A stretch of DNA of 64,000 nucleotides from an uncultured Paracoccaceae bacterium (GCA_947500825.1 CANMTR010000007.1:93556-157555), one strand, 5' to 3'; counted from the first letter of the stretch, positions 1-9,405 are shown. Translations and numbers: made by a program. The notes: generated by a model not told the origin, from the letters alone.

Positions 1-103
1 GTGCCTCCGGCGAGATGTTCCTCAACCGGCCTTCCTCGTCGTATTCCGAGAATATGCAGCCCGAGAGGATCGCCAGGATCGCTCCGCTCGCCAAGATGCG
101 CAC
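1..103 (-). CDS. Truncated lipoprotein gene (5' end only)
   Basis: The reverse strand from a GTG at 103 reads open to the window edge for 34 codons. It begins with a short hydrophobic stretch ending in the lipobox LSGC, followed by an acidic region (SEYDEEG). This is a typical lipoprotein signal peptide, cleaved before the cysteine for lipid anchoring. A purine-rich GGGGGAAG lies a few bases upstream of the GTG as a plausible ribosome binding site. The gene runs divergently from accB. The rest lies outside the window, so the family cannot be named. Confidence 0.5.
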   Translation of the reverse strand, partial: MRILASGAILAILSGCIFSEYDEEGRLRNISPEA

Positions 104-305
104 TGGTCTTCCCCCGTTTGCGTGGATCGGCGCGACGCTAGCAGAGGCGCCCGGCCCGTCAAGCGCCCGGCCGCGGCGCCGGGGCGTCTTCGTCTTTCGC
201 CCGCGGCGGCGCTGCCCTATAGACGGGCGTGGAAAGACGCCCCGGATCCGGGGAACGAAAGGGACAGCGCCCCCGACGGGGGGCGACAACGCGACGGGGA
301 CGGCA

Positions 306-806
306 ATGAGCGACAGATCGCACGACACGGACGTGGCCTTCATTCGGGCGCTCGCGGAATTGCTGCACGAGAACGACCTTACCGAGCTCAGGGTCAAGCG
401 CGACTACGCCCCCGACGACAGCCTCGACGTGCGCGTCTCCCGCATGACCCAGGCCCCCGTGGCCGCGCCCGCCACCGTGCCGGCCCAGCCGCAGCCCGCG
501 CCGGCCCCTTCCGCCCCGTCCGGCGGGACAGAGACCCAGGCCCCGGCCGAGACGACGGACCCCGGCGCCGAGCCGGGCGCCGTGACCTCGCCCATGGTCG
601 GCACGGTCTATCTCTCGCCCGAACCCGGTGCCGCCGCCTTCGTGTCGGTGGGCGACCAGGTGGGCGAAGGCCAGACTCTGATGATCGTCGAGGCGATGAA
701 GACCATGAACCACATCCCCGCCCCCCGCGCCGGCACCGTCAAGCGCATCCTCGTTTCCGACGGCGCGCCGGTCGAATACGGCGCGCCCCTCGTCGTGCTG
801 GTCTGA
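306..806 (+). CDS. accB: Biotin carboxyl carrier protein of acetyl-CoA carboxylase
   Basis: This 166-residue protein carries the biotin that shuttles CO2 between the biotin carboxylase and the carboxyltransferase in the first step of fatty acid synthesis. Residues 1-48 form the N-terminal helper region. Residues 50-90 are a proline/alanine-rich flexible linker. Residues 93-166 are the biotinyl domain. The biotinylation motif EAMKTMN places the modified lysine at K132; the residue after it is Thr rather than the common Met. The reading frame is open upstream, but the ATG at 306 starts exactly where the family begins. accC follows 10 bases downstream, so the two are surely one operon. Confidence 0.96.
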   Translation: MSDRSHDTDVAFIRALAELLHENDLTELRVKRDYAPDDSLDVRVSRMTQAPVAAPATVPAQPQPAPAPSAPSGGTETQAPAETTDPGAEPGAVTSPMVGTVYLSPEPGAAAFVSVGDQVGEGQTLMIVEAMKTMNHIPAPRAGTVKRILVSDGAPVEYGAPLVVLV

Positions 807-816
807 GGCGGGGCGG

Positions 817-2163
817 ATGTTCAACAAGATCCTGGTCGCCAACCGAGGGGAGATCGCGCTGCGCGTCATCCGCGCCGCCCGCGAGATGGGGATCGGCTCC
901 GTGGCCGTCCATTCCACCGCCGACGCGGACGCGATGCACGTGCGCATGGCCGACGAATCGGTCTGCATCGGTCCGCCCTCGGCAGCGCAATCCTACCTCA
1001 ACTTCCCCGCCATCATCTCCGCCTGCGAGGTCACCGGCGCCCAGGCGATCCATCCGGGCTACGGCTTTCTCTCCGAGAACGCCCAGTTCGTGCAGATCGT
1101 CGAGGACCACGAGCTGACCTTCATCGGCCCCCGCGCCGAGCACATCCGCATCATGGGCGACAAGATCACCGCGAAGGAGACGATGAAGGCCCTGGGCGTT
1201 CCCTGCGTGCCCGGCTCCGAAGGCGGCGTGCCCGATTTCGCCACCGCGAAGCGGCTGGGAGCCGAGATCGGCTTTCCCCTGATCGTCAAGGCCACCGCCG
1301 GCGGCGGCGGGCGCGGCATGAAGCTCGCCCGCACCGAGGCCGAACTCGAACGCGCCTTCCAGACCGCCCGGGCCGAGGCCAAGGCCGCCTTCGGCAACGA
1401 CGAGGTCTATCTGGAGAAATACCTGGGCGCTCCGCGCCACATCGAGGTTCAGGTCTTCGGCGACGGCAAGGGCGGCGCGGTCCACCTGGGCGAGCGCGAC
1501 TGCTCGCTCCAGCGCCGCCACCAGAAGGTGCTGGAGGAGGCCCCCGGCCCCTCCATCAGCCCCGAGCAGCGCGCCCGGATCGGCGCCACCTGTGCCGAAG
1601 CCGTGGCCCGGATCGGCTATGCCGGCGCGGGCACGATCGAGTTCCTCTACGAGGACGGGCAGTTCTACTTCATCGAGATGAACACCCGCCTCCAGGTCGA
1701 GCATCCGGTGACCGAGGCGATATACGGCGTCGATCTGGTGCGCGAGCAGATCCGCGTCGCCGCCGGCGAACCCCTGAGCTTCACCCAGGCCGATCTCTCC
1801 CCCCGCGGCCATGCCATCGAGGTGCGCATCAACGCCGAGAAACTGCCCTCCTTCTCGCCCTCTCCGGGGCGGATCACCCAGTACCACGCCCCCGGCGGGC
1901 TTGGCGTGCGGATCGATTCGGCTCTCTACGACGGCTACCGCATACCGCCCTACTACGATTCGCTCATCGGCAAGCTCATCGTCCACGGGCGCGACCGGCC
2001 CGAGGCGCTCGCCCGCCTCGACCGCGCCCTGGGCGAGCTGATCGTCGACGGGATCGACACGACCCTGCCCCTGTTCCACGCCCTGCTGAAGACCGACGCG
2101 GTGATCACCGGCGACTACACGATTCATTGGCTCGAAGAATGGCTCGCCCGGAACCTCGAGTGA
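817..2163 (+). CDS. accC: Acetyl-CoA carboxylase, biotin carboxylase subunit
   Basis: This 448-residue ATP-grasp enzyme carboxylates the biotin on AccB using ATP and bicarbonate. The N-terminal [16 protein letters not shown] motif, the glycine-rich ATP loop ([11 protein letters not shown]), the metal-binding [14 protein letters not shown] segment and the C-terminal domain are all present. The length is the family standard. It sits 10 bases after accB. Its stop codon overlaps possible starts of aat, so accB-accC-aat appear to be read as one unit. Confidence 0.97.
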   Translation: MFNKILVANRGEIALRVIRAAREMGIGSVAVHSTADADAMHVRMADESVCIGPPSAAQSYLNFPAIISACEVTGAQAIHPGYGFLSENAQFVQIVEDHELTFIGPRAEHIRIMGDKITAKETMKALGVPCVPGSEGGVPDFATAKRLGAEIGFPLIVKATAGGGGRGMKLARTEAELERAFQTARAEAKAAFGNDEVYLEKYLGAPRHIEVQVFGDGKGGAVHLGERDCSLQRRHQKVLEEAPGPSISPEQRARIGATCAEAVARIGYAGAGTIEFLYEDGQFYFIEMNTRLQVEHPVTEAIYGVDLVREQIRVAAGEPLSFTQADLSPRGHAIEVRINAEKLPSFSPSPGRITQYHAPGGLGVRIDSALYDGYRIPPYYDSLIGKLIVHGRDRPEALARLDRALGELIVDGIDTTLPLFHALLKTDAVITGDYTIHWLEEWLARNLE

Positions 2164-2801
2164 ACGCACCGGGCCTGACGCCCGAACTCGTCCTCGCGGC
2201 CTACGCCCAGGGGATCTTTCCCATGGCCGAGCAGCGCGACTCGACCGAGATCTACTGGATCGATCCGCGCCGTCGCGGCATCCTGCCCCTCGACGGCTTC
2301 CACGTTTCGCGCTCTCTGCAGCGCCGCGCCCGCCGTGGAGACTACGCCATTACATTCGACCGCGACTTCGCCGGCGTGGTGGCGGGCTGCGCGGGCCGTC
2401 CCGAGACCTGGATCAACGACGAGATCGCCGCGATCTACGGCGCGCTGCACCTGTCGGGCCACGCCCACTCGGTCGAGGTCTGGGACGGCGAGGTCCTCGC
2501 GGGGGGCGTCTACGGGGTCGCGATCGGGTCGGCCTTCTTCGGCGAATCGATGTTCTCGCAGCGCACGGATGCCTCCAAGCTGGGGCTTCTCTACCTGATC
2601 GACCGGCTGCGGCAGGGGCGCTTCACCCTGTTCGACACCCAGTTCGTGACCGATCACCTCGCCTCCCTTGGCGCGGTGGAGATCGAGCGGCGCGACTACC
2701 AGCGCCGCCTGGCCAAGGCGATCCGGCGCACCGCCCAGTTCGAGGACGGGCCGGCGCCATCAGCGGATCAGGTCGTGCAGCGGATGACCCAGACGTCGTA
2801 G
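2139..2801 (+). CDS. aat: Leucyl/phenylalanyl-tRNA--protein transferase
   Basis: The product adds Leu or Phe from aminoacyl-tRNA to proteins with N-terminal Arg or Lys, marking them for ClpAP through the N-end rule. Family hallmarks are the N-terminal [10 protein letters not shown], the [10 protein letters not shown] segment and the central [11 protein letters not shown] and [14 protein letters not shown] motifs. Three in-frame starts are possible: TTG 2127, ATG 2139 and GTG 2160, the last sharing GTGA with the accC stop. ATG 2139 is given here and GTG 2160 is the serious alternative. The 3' end overlaps the convergent DUF2155 gene by 34 bases. Confidence 0.93.
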   Translation: MARPEPRVNAPGLTPELVLAAYAQGIFPMAEQRDSTEIYWIDPRRRGILPLDGFHVSRSLQRRARRGDYAITFDRDFAGVVAGCAGRPETWINDEIAAIYGALHLSGHAHSVEVWDGEVLAGGVYGVAIGSAFFGESMFSQRTDASKLGLLYLIDRLRQGRFTLFDTQFVTDHLASLGAVEIERRDYQRRLAKAIRRTAQFEDGPAPSADQVVQRMTQTS

Positions 2802-3250
2802 CGCGGATGGTCGAGCGGGTTCAGCGCCGGGGCGGAGGCGACCATCCAGCCCGCGAAATCGGGCGTCTCGGCCCCTTCGTCCCGGATCGTCAGATAGGCA
2901 TAGGCATCGCCCGACGGGTTCGCCTCCGGGAAGCGGCATTGCGACAGGGTCACGCGCAGTTGCCCCAGCCCCCGGGTCTCGCCCACGTTCATCTCGATAT
3001 CGCGCACCGTGCCGTTCAGCCGGTCGAGGCCGCGCAGAACGGCCGCCCCGCCCTGGGCGACGCGCTCGTTTTCCTCGCGGGTGATATCCTCGTCTTGGTC
3101 GAGCGGGATCAGGATACCGTTCTCCCAGTCCTCGCGCATGACGTCGCCGTCCTCCTCTCCTTCGAAGAGGTCCTCGGCTCCCTCGATGCGCTCCTGCGCC
3201 ATGAGGGGCGCGGACATGACCGCGAGGGTCAGCGCGAGCGCACGGATCAT
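2768..3250 (-). CDS. DUF2155 domain secreted protein
   Basis: This 160-residue protein starts with a signal peptide ([19 protein letters not shown]) and so is probably periplasmic. An acidic stretch follows (around residues 20-55). The C-terminal half holds two cysteines (SQCRFPE and VIRCTT) that could form a disulfide, and the [24 protein letters not shown] block typical of DUF2155. The function of the family is unknown. The ATG at 3250 overlaps the stop of the NDUFA12 gene as ATGA, which favours it over an ATG at 3262. This pairing of DUF2155 with an NDUFA12-type gene recurs in alphaproteobacteria. Confidence 0.85.
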   Translation of the reverse strand: MIRALALTLAVMSAPLMAQERIEGAEDLFEGEEDGDVMREDWENGILIPLDQDEDITREENERVAQGGAAVLRGLDRLNGTVRDIEMNVGETRGLGQLRVTLSQCRFPEANPSGDAYAYLTIRDEGAETPDFAGWMVASAPALNPLDHPRYDVWVIRCTT

Positions 3251-3639
3251 TCCGGGCTCCACGCCTCGTAGTCACTCTTGGGCTTGGTCTCCGCGCGCCG
3301 GATCGAGCCCGCGGGCGCATAGGCACCAGGGGTCCCGGTCAGGTTGGGCAGGTGCGGCTTTTGCCACTCCTGCACCTTGATCGGGCGCTCTAGGGGCGTC
3401 TCCTTCCAGGTGTGGTGCAGCCAGCCGTGCCATTCCGGCCCGACCCGGCTTGCCTCCGCCTCGCCGGAGTAGATCACCCAGCGCCGCTTGCCGTCCTTCG
3501 ACTGGTAAAAGACGTTTCCGGCATCGTCCTCGCCGACCTTCTGGCCGTGGCGCCAGGTCCAGAGCAGCGTGTTGAGCGTGGCGCCGTGCCACCAGGTCAC
3601 CGCCTGCAGAACTCGTCTCATCTTGCTCATCGTCGGCAT
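3247..3639 (-). CDS. NADH:ubiquinone oxidoreductase subunit, NDUFA12 family
   Basis: This 130-residue protein matches the NDUFA12 (B17.2) accessory subunit of respiratory complex I, a supernumerary subunit shared by alphaproteobacteria and mitochondria. Visible family features are the tryptophan-rich segment [19 protein letters not shown], the tract DGKRRWVIY, and [12 protein letters not shown] followed by [17 protein letters not shown]. The ATG at 3639 has a GAGGGG element about 4 bases upstream; a second in-frame ATG lies at 3630. It precedes and overlaps the DUF2155 gene, and lies about 80 bases after clpX. Confidence 0.92.
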   Translation of the reverse strand: MPTMSKMRRVLQAVTWWHGATLNTLLWTWRHGQKVGEDDAGNVFYQSKDGKRRWVIYSGEAEASRVGPEWHGWLHHTWKETPLERPIKVQEWQKPHLPNLTGTPGAYAPAGSIRRAETKPKSDYEAWSPE

Positions 3640-3716
3640 CCTTACCCCTCGTGCCGCCCGATATGGCGCAAACCCCGCACGGCGTCCAGACGCCGGCGGG
3701 GCGTCCCGGCCCGGCC

Positions 3717-4973
3717 TCAGCCGGCCGAGGCGCTCTCCTTCTGGTCGGCATAGATCATCAGCGGGGACGCGTCGGAGGTGACGGCCTCGTCGTTGACCAC
3801 GACCTCGTCCACTTCGGTCCGGCCCGGCAGGTCGAACATCGTGTCGAGCAGGATGTCCTCCATGATCGACCGCAGGCCGCGCGCGCCCGTCTTGCGCTCG
3901 ATGGCACGCTTGGCGATCGCCTTGAGCGCGTCCTCGGTGAAGGTCAGCTCCACGTCCTCCAGCTCGAACAGGCGCTGGTACTGCTTCACGAGCGCGTTCT
4001 TGGGCTGGGTCAGGATGGTGACGAGCGCCTCCTCGTCGAGGTCCTCCAGCGTGGCGATCACCGGCAGGCGGCCGACGAACTCGGGGATCAGCCCGAACTT
4101 CAGCAGGTCCTCCGGCTCCAGCGACGACAATTGCTCGCCGACGCCCTGATCTTCCTCGGATTTGACATCGGCGCCGAATCCGATGGCCGAGCCCTTGCCG
4201 CGCTGGGCGATGATCTTCTCGAGCCCGGCGAAGGCGCCGCCGCAGATGAACAGGATGTTCGTGGTGTCCACCTGCAGGAATTCCTGCTGCGGATGCTTGC
4301 GGCCGCCCTGGGGCGGAACGGATGCGACGGTGCCCTCCATGATCTTCAGGAGCGCCTGTTGCACCCCCTCCCCGGAGACGTCTCTCGTTATGGACGGGTT
4401 GTCCGACTTGCGCGTGATCTTGTCGACCTCGTCGATATAGACGATGCCGCGCTGCGCCCGCTCCACGTTGTACTCGCTGGCCTGCAGCAGCTTGAGGATG
4501 ATGTTCTCCACGTCCTCGCCGACATAGCCCGCCTCGGTCAGCGTGGTGGCGTCGGCCATGGTGAAGGGCACGTCGAGAATGCGCGCCAGCGTCTGCGCCA
4601 GCAGCGTCTTGCCGCAGCCCGTGGGGCCGATCAGCAGGATGTTCGACTTGTTCAGCTCGATCTCGGACTTGCCGGCGTTGTTGAGGCGCTTGTAGTGGTT
4701 GTGCACCGCCACCGACAGGACCCGCTTGGCGATCCTCTGGCCGATCACGTAATCGTCCAGAACCTCGCAGATCTCCTTGGGCGTGGGCACCCCTTCGGAG
4801 GATTTCAGGCCCGAGGACTTCGTCTCCTCGCGGATGATGTCCATGCACAATTCGACGCATTCGTCGCAGATGAACACCGTCGGGCCCGCGATCAGCTTGC
4901 GCACCTCGTGCTGGCTCTTGCCGCAGAACGAGCAGTAGAGAGTGTTCTTTCCGTCGCCGGAATTGTTCGCCAT
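3717..4973 (-). CDS. clpX: ATP-dependent Clp protease, ATP-binding subunit ClpX
   Basis: This 418-residue AAA+ unfoldase recognises and threads substrates into ClpP. The N-terminal zinc-binding domain has cysteines at 14, 17, 36 and 39. Walker A is GPTGCGKT at 116-123, and Walker B is the YIDEVDKI segment. The C-terminal sensor region contains GARGLRS. The ATG at 4973 is preceded by GAAGGACC as a ribosome binding site and starts at the usual family N-terminus. The gene lies 129 bases after clpP, with a terminator-like hairpin between them, so clpX may also have its own promoter. Confidence 0.97.
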   Translation of the reverse strand: MANNSGDGKNTLYCSFCGKSQHEVRKLIAGPTVFICDECVELCMDIIREETKSSGLKSSEGVPTPKEICEVLDDYVIGQRIAKRVLSVAVHNHYKRLNNAGKSEIELNKSNILLIGPTGCGKTLLAQTLARILDVPFTMADATTLTEAGYVGEDVENIILKLLQASEYNVERAQRGIVYIDEVDKITRKSDNPSITRDVSGEGVQQALLKIMEGTVASVPPQGGRKHPQQEFLQVDTTNILFICGGAFAGLEKIIAQRGKGSAIGFGADVKSEEDQGVGEQLSSLEPEDLLKFGLIPEFVGRLPVIATLEDLDEEALVTILTQPKNALVKQYQRLFELEDVELTFTEDALKAIAKRAIERKTGARGLRSIMEDILLDTMFDLPGRTEVDEVVVNDEAVTSDASPLMIYADQKESASAG

Positions 4974-5064
4974 GGCTGGTCCTTCGGGGGCGTCCGCCCC
5001 TCTTCTCGCGCCTCGAACGTCGTATCGTTCAAACCTAGGGTACGCCCGGCGCACCCGCAATCGC

Positions 5065-5094
5065 AAAAAGGCCGGCGCCGCCGGGGCGCCGGCC
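5065..5094 (-). terminator. Rho-independent terminator after clpP
   Basis: Read on the minus strand, a perfect 10-base-pair stem (GGCCGGCGCC / GGCGCCGGCC) with a 5-base loop is followed directly by five T residues. It begins 8 bases after the clpP stop and could separate or attenuate clpP from clpX transcription. Confidence 0.8.
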
Positions 5095-5102
5095 CGTCAC
5101 CG

Positions 5103-5735
5103 TCAGGAGGTCGCTTCGGCCTGTTCCTTGCGGTCCTCGACGATCTCGTCGATCAGGCCCCACTCCTTGGCCTCCTCGGGCGACATGAACTTGTCGCGCT
5201 CGAGCGCGTCGTGAACCGTCTGCAGGTCCTGACCCGTGTGCTTGACGTAGATCTGGTTCAGCCGGTCCTTCAACTTCTGGGTCTCCTGGGCGTGGATCAT
5301 GATGTCCGTCGCCTGCCCCTGGTAGCCGCCGGAGGGCTGGTGGACCATCACCCGGCTGTTGGGCAGCGAGAAGCGCATACCCGGCGCGCCGGCCGCCAGC
5401 AGCAGCGACCCCATGGAGGCCGCCTGTCCCACCACGAGGGTGGAGACCTTGGGCCGGATGTACTGCATCGTGTCGTAGATCGACAGCCCCGAGGTCACCA
5501 CGCCGCCGGGCGAGTTGATGTACATCGAGATCTCTTTCTTGGGGTTCTCGGCCTCAAGGTGCAGAAGCTGCGCCACGACGAGGCTCGACATCCCGTCATG
5601 GACGGGCCCCGAGAGGAAGATGATGCGCTCCTTGAGGAGCCGCGAGAAGATGTCGTAGGCCCGCTCCCCGCGCGAGGTCTGCTCGACGACCATGGGGACG
5701 AGGTTGTTCATGTAGTGCTCGTGGGGGTCGCGCAT
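5103..5735 (-). CDS. clpP: ATP-dependent Clp protease, proteolytic subunit ClpP
   Basis: This 210-residue serine protease forms the 14-mer degradation chamber served by ClpX or ClpA. The catalytic triad is visible as Ser107 (GQAASMGS), His132 (MVHQPSGG) and Asp181 (ERDKFMS). The oligomerisation motif INSPGG is at 73-78. The start [20 protein letters not shown] is the common form in Rhodobacterales. It is the upstream gene of the clpP-clpX pair and has a terminator hairpin immediately downstream. Confidence 0.97.
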   Translation of the reverse strand: MRDPHEHYMNNLVPMVVEQTSRGERAYDIFSRLLKERIIFLSGPVHDGMSSLVVAQLLHLEAENPKKEISMYINSPGGVVTSGLSIYDTMQYIRPKVSTLVVGQAASMGSLLLAAGAPGMRFSLPNSRVMVHQPSGGYQGQATDIMIHAQETQKLKDRLNQIYVKHTGQDLQTVHDALERDKFMSPEEAKEWGLIDEIVEDRKEQAEATS

Positions 5736-5894
5736 GGACCGGCCTTTCCTGTTCCTGCCTTCGACGTCGGGGGAGTCTTAGTGATGGCCGACCGGGGCCG
5801 CAAGGAGACGCCGGGACGCGCCCCGGGGCGCTCCGCCGGACCTTTCGCGACGTCAGGCCGTGTCGGGCGGTGTCGGGGCCGTGTCGGTACCGCG

Positions 5895-7004
5895 TCAGGC
5901 CGCGGCGTCCAGGCAGGCCAGGAGCGTCGCGCGGTCGAGCCGCACCGGGTTGCTCCGCATCGACGAGGACCCCTCCGCCGCCTCGGCCGCCCCGGCCATG
6001 GCGGCGCGCGCCAGCCCCATCTCCCCCAGCCCCGGCAGGCCGTGGCGGCGCGCCCAGCCGGCCAGGTCCGGGCCCGTCGTGGCGGCGATCCAGCCGCGGA
6101 TCTCGGCGATCCGTCCGGGCGCGGCCCCGGCGGCGGCGTTCGCCTCCAGGACATGGGGCAGCAGCGCGCCGCAGATCGCCCCGTGGGGCGCGCCCGACAG
6201 GCCCCCCACCGGCCCCGCGAGCCCGTGCACCGCGCCGAGGCCCGCATTGGTCAGGCACAACCCGCCGGCGAGCGAGACATGCGCCATGGCGTCGCGGGCG
6301 CCCGCGTCCTCCGTCTCCATCAGGCGCACCAGCGCGGCCAGCCCGCGCGGGATCGCGTCGCGTGCCAGCGCGTCGGTCAGCGGACCCGCCCCGGACGACA
6401 GGTAAGGCTCGATCACCTGCGTCACCGCGTCGAGCCCCGAGGCCAGGGTCACGCCCGCCGGGCAGCCGTCGGTCAGCGCCGGGTCCACCACCGCCAGGTC
6501 CGCGAGCATCCGGTCGTCCCTGAGCGACACCTTGCGCCGCGCGTCCGGCACCGAGATCACGGCGTTGCGCGTCACTTCCGCCCCCGTGCCGGCGGTCGTG
6601 GGCACCGCCACGAAGGGCAGCGGGTCGGCCTCCAGCGGCCGGCCCTCGCCCACCACTTCCAGATGCGCCATGGGCCCTCCCGGCGCGGGCGCCAGCGCCG
6701 CGGCCGCCTTGCCGGCGTCGATCGCGGCCCCTCCGCCCAGCGCCACGACCACCTCCGCCCCGTGGTCGCGCGCGGTGGCGGCCGCCGCCTCCACCAGCGC
6801 CACGTCGGGTTCCGCGGCCACGGCGACGCGGGCCACCCGCGCGCCGGCCGCCTCCAGGTCCCGCACGAGCCACGCGGCACGCTCGCCCCGCGCCCCGTGG
6901 ACGAGCAGCACCGCGCGGCCGCGCTGGACGATCTCGGCGGCCAGGCCCACGGCCGCGCCCCGGCCCGACAGGATGCGCCCGGCGGTGACGAAGGAACGGG
7001 TCAT
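5895..7004 (-). CDS. Iron-containing alcohol dehydrogenase family protein
   Basis: This 369-residue protein belongs to the group III metal-dependent alcohol dehydrogenases, which interconvert alcohols and carbonyls with NAD(P). The nucleotide-binding GGGAAIDAGKA motif and the PTTAGTGAEVTRNAV motif are clear. The metal-binding part has Asp in GLDAVTQ and two histidines in VHGLAGPVGGLSGAPHG. The position that is usually the first histidine ligand (DALTH) is Gln here. The ATG at 7004 follows the regulator gene by 16 bases; an upstream GTG at 7031 would overlap it. Substrate is unknown. Being downstream of an OhrR-type regulator suggests a role in clearing carbonyl products of peroxides (inference). 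Confidence 0.85.
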   Translation of the reverse strand: MTRSFVTAGRILSGRGAAVGLAAEIVQRGRAVLLVHGARGERAAWLVRDLEAAGARVARVAVAAEPDVALVEAAAATARDHGAEVVVALGGGAAIDAGKAAAALAPAPGGPMAHLEVVGEGRPLEADPLPFVAVPTTAGTGAEVTRNAVISVPDARRKVSLRDDRMLADLAVVDPALTDGCPAGVTLASGLDAVTQVIEPYLSSGAGPLTDALARDAIPRGLAALVRLMETEDAGARDAMAHVSLAGGLCLTNAGLGAVHGLAGPVGGLSGAPHGAICGALLPHVLEANAAAGAAPGRIAEIRGWIAATTGPDLAGWARRHGLPGLGEMGLARAAMAGAAEAAEGSSSMRSNPVRLDRATLLACLDAAA

Positions 7005-7020
7005 CGCGCCGCCCCCGCGC

Positions 7021-7464
7021 TCACAGGGCACCGAAGGCGCGCCGCAGGTCCGTGAGCTGCCCGCGCAGGTGCGCGATTTCGCCGGATGTCAGGCCCGTGG
7101 CCTCCTCCACGCAGGCGGGGATGTGGGCGGCCTCGACGCGCATGGCGCCCCCGCGCGGGGTCAGCCCGATCTCCACCCGCCGCTCGTCCGAGGCGGAGCG
7201 GCGGCGCGTCACAAGCCCCGCCGCCTCCAGCCGCTTCAGGAGCGGCGTGACCGTCGAGGTCTCGAGCCCCAGCCGCGCGGCGATCCGGCCCACGGTCACC
7301 GGCGCCTCGGACCAGAGCACGACCAGCACGAGGTATTGCGGATAGGTCAGGCCCAGCGGGTCCAGCAGCGGCTTGTAGAGCCGTCCGAACGCCTGCGCCA
7401 AGGCATAGACGTCGAAGCACAGCATGTCCTCGGGCGTCAGGCAGGATGTCTCGTCGTCCGTCAT
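7021..7464 (-). CDS. ohrR: MarR-family organic-hydroperoxide sensor, OhrR type
   Basis: This 147-residue winged-helix repressor resembles OhrR, which loses DNA binding when a single N-terminal cysteine is oxidised by organic hydroperoxides. The sensing cysteine is probably Cys16 in EDMLCFDVYAL; a further Cys8 is nearby. The LTYPQYLVLVVLW segment, the recognition region LETSTVTPLLKRLEAAGLV and the wing SASDERRVEIGLT are typical. It is transcribed away from osmC, leaving a 183-base shared control region, and directly precedes the iron alcohol dehydrogenase. Regulation of osmC and of its own operon is inferred from this layout. Confidence 0.85.
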   Translation of the reverse strand: MTDDETSCLTPEDMLCFDVYALAQAFGRLYKPLLDPLGLTYPQYLVLVVLWSEAPVTVGRIAARLGLETSTVTPLLKRLEAAGLVTRRRSASDERRVEIGLTPRGGAMRVEAAHIPACVEEATGLTSGEIAHLRGQLTDLRRAFGAL

Positions 7465-7511
7465 GGTCCGAAAGTATCCCCCCCGCGGCCCGGCGGCAAG
7501 CGCCCCGGCCC

Positions 7512-7539
7512 TTGACCGGGTGCCCGCGAAACATATCGT
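7512..7539 (+). promoter_or_regulatory. Putative promoter of osmC
   Basis: TTGACC at 7512-7517 and TATCGT at 7534-7539 are separated by 16 bases and face osmC. A short inverted repeat TATCG/CGATA (7534-7538 and 7556-7560) overlaps the -10 side and could be part of an OhrR operator, but it is weak. Confidence 0.45.
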
Positions 7540-7647
7540 TCACGACAGAATGGCGCGATAGTCATGCGGACGCAACGGATCGGCGGAACGCCCCCGGACA
7601 GTCCGCGTTTCAGCGCCGCGACATACCGAAGGCAACAGGAGTTCATC

Positions 7648-8076
7648 ATGCCCAAGCATACCGGTTCCGCCCATTGGGAAGGCAGCCTGCAGGAGGGGAC
7701 GGGGTCCGTCTCCACCGGCACGGGCGCGCTCAAGGACCAGCCCTACGGCTTCAAGTCCCGTTTCGAGGACGGCACCAACACCAACCCCGAAGAGCTGATC
7801 GGCGCGGCCCACGCGGCCTGCTTCTCCATGGCCTTCTCGATGATCCTGGGCCAGCACGACCTCAAGGCCGACGAGATCGACACCAAGGCCACCGTCAGCC
7901 TCGACAAGGAAGGCGACGGCTTCGCCATCAAGACCATCCACCTGGACATGACCGCCAAGGTTCCCGGTGCCGACGACGCGACCTTCCAGGAGGCCGCCAA
8001 CGCCGCCAAGGAGGGCTGCCCCGTCTCCAAGGCGCTCGCGGGCCCCACGATCACGCTCGACGCCAAGCTCGCCTGA
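7648..8076 (+). CDS. osmC: OsmC family peroxiredoxin
   Basis: This 142-residue thiol peroxidase reduces organic hydroperoxides using two redox cysteines: Cys58 in GAAHAACFSMA and Cys124 in EGCPVSKAL. The sequence follows OsmC rather than Ohr (AHWEGSLQEGTGSVST, QPYGFKSRFE, NPEELIGAAHAACF). An AGGAG ribosome binding site sits about 6 bases before the ATG at 7648; an in-frame extension to 7564 lacks family similarity. It is divergent from the OhrR-type gene and followed by a strong terminator, so it is probably monocistronic and peroxide-inducible (inference). Confidence 0.93.
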   Translation: MPKHTGSAHWEGSLQEGTGSVSTGTGALKDQPYGFKSRFEDGTNTNPEELIGAAHAACFSMAFSMILGQHDLKADEIDTKATVSLDKEGDGFAIKTIHLDMTAKVPGADDATFQEAANAAKEGCPVSKALAGPTITLDAKLA

Positions 8077-8097
8077 TCGCCGACCGACCCCACCGCG

Positions 8098-8129
8098 CGC
8101 CGTCCCCCTCTCCCGGGGGGCGGCGTTTT
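8098..8129 (+). terminator. Rho-independent terminator after osmC
   Basis: CGCCGTCCCCC (8098-8108) pairs with GGGGGGCGGCG (8115-8125) around a 6-base loop, with one G-T pair, and TTTT follows. It lies 21 bases after the osmC stop. Confidence 0.8.
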
Positions 8130-8170
8130 CGCGTCTTCCCACCGCCTCCGCACGGCCCCATATCGGGCCC

Positions 8171-8854
8171 ATGCTGAAGCTCACCCCGATCCTCCTGGCG
8201 ATCGGCTGGGCGCTGGTCATGTACCGCGTCTCGGTCTGGCGCACCTCCCGACAGCTCGACGCCAAGTCGACCGAGCTCGCCGATCCGCGCCTGCGCGCCC
8301 TGTGCGACCGCATGGCCGCGGCGCTCGACCTGCCCCGCATCCGCGTCCACGTCTACGAGATCGAGCCGGTCAACGGGCTCGCCGCCCCCGACGGACGGAT
8401 ATTCGTCACCCGCGGCTTCCACGACCGCTACCGCGCCGGCGAGGTCACCGCCGAGGAGATGGCCAGCGTCATCGCCCACGAGCTGGGCCACGTGGCCCTC
8501 GGCCATTCCAGGCGCCGCATGATCGACTTCTCCGGCCAGAACGCCATCCGCACGGCGGTGATCATGGTGCTGGGCCGGATCCTGCCCGGCATCGGCGTCG
8601 TGCTGGCCAACCTCCTGTCGCGCCTCGTCTCCGCCCGCCTGTCGCGCCAGGACGAGTACGAGGCCGACGCCTACGCCTCCGCGCTCCTGATCAAGGCCGG
8701 GATCGGCGCGGGCCCGCAGAAGTCCCTCCTGGAGAAGCTCTCCCGCCTCTCGGGCGGCGCCGGCGGCACCCCCGCCTGGCTCCTGAGCCACCCCAAGACC
8801 GAGGAGCGCGTCGCCGCGATCGCCGCCAACGAGGCGAAGTGGGTCTCCGACTGA
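8171..8854 (+). CDS. M48 family metalloprotease
   Basis: This 227-residue zinc protease has the catalytic HELGH motif at 103-107 and the downstream glutamate in QDEYEADAYAS as third ligand. An N-terminal membrane anchor (residues 1-20) and a hydrophobic stretch around 125-150 suggest membrane association. The order matches the HtpX/Oma1-type M48 proteases that take part in envelope quality control. The ATG at 8171 gives a conventional N-terminal anchor. It follows the osmC terminator and may be co-transcribed with the thioesterase gene 65 bases downstream. Confidence 0.85.
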   Translation: MLKLTPILLAIGWALVMYRVSVWRTSRQLDAKSTELADPRLRALCDRMAAALDLPRIRVHVYEIEPVNGLAAPDGRIFVTRGFHDRYRAGEVTAEEMASVIAHELGHVALGHSRRRMIDFSGQNAIRTAVIMVLGRILPGIGVVLANLLSRLVSARLSRQDEYEADAYASALLIKAGIGAGPQKSLLEKLSRLSGGAGGTPAWLLSHPKTEERVAAIAANEAKWVSD

Positions 8855-8919
8855 CCCCTCTGGCCAAGGCGCGCCCCGGGCGCGATGGTGGCCCCCGAGG
8901 GAGAGAGGAGACAACCCCC

Positions 8920-9405
8920 GTGACATTCGCCACCTCCGCCGCCGAGTTGCCCGGCATCGACCGCCTGGCCGAGTATTCGGGCCTCGACTTCATGCGCGCC
9001 GTGCTCTCGGGCGACCTGCCCGCGCCCCCCATCGCCCAGACCCTGAACTACGACCTTGAGGAGGTCGAGGACGGACGCGTCACCTTCACCGGCACGCCCC
9101 GCTTCGCCCATCTCAACCCCATGGGCGGCGTCCACGGCGGCTGGTACGGCACCCTTCTCGACAGCGCCATGGCCTGCGCGGTGATGACGAAGGTGCCCCG
9201 CGGCGCCACCTACACCACCCTCGAATACAAGGTGAACGTGTGCCGCGCGCTGGCCTGCGACACCGCGATCCGCGCCGAGGGCCGCGTCGATCACGCGGGC
9301 CGCACCACCGCGCTCGCCCACGGCGAGATCCGCGGCCTGGACGACGGCCGCCTCTACGCCACCGCCACCACGACCTGCCTCATCATGCCCCTGCCCGAGC
9401 GCTGA
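8920..9405 (+). CDS. PaaI-family hotdog thioesterase
   Basis: This 161-residue hotdog-fold protein resembles acyl-CoA thioesterases of the PaaI/YdiI type. The conserved HLNPMGGVHGGWYGTLLDSAMACA segment carries the glycine-rich helix start with the active-site region, and TTLEYKVNVCRAL forms the conserved strand. The GTG start at 8920 is supported by a strong GAGAGGAG ribosome binding site 9 bases upstream. The exact acyl substrate is not readable from the sequence. Confidence 0.82.
   Translation: MTFATSAAELPGIDRLAEYSGLDFMRAVLSGDLPAPPIAQTLNYDLEEVEDGRVTFTGTPRFAHLNPMGGVHGGWYGTLLDSAMACAVMTKVPRGATYTTLEYKVNVCRALACDTAIRAEGRVDHAGRTTALAHGEIRGLDDGRLYATATTTCLIMPLPER

Noticed and set aside
3651..7055. 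A plus-strand open frame of over 1100 codons
   Set aside because: It runs antisense through clpX, clpP and the alcohol dehydrogenase gene, which are certain. Same GC artefact.
7465..7647. A classical OhrR operator
   Set aside because: No clear long inverted repeat of the known type is present; only a weak TATCG/CGATA pair was found.
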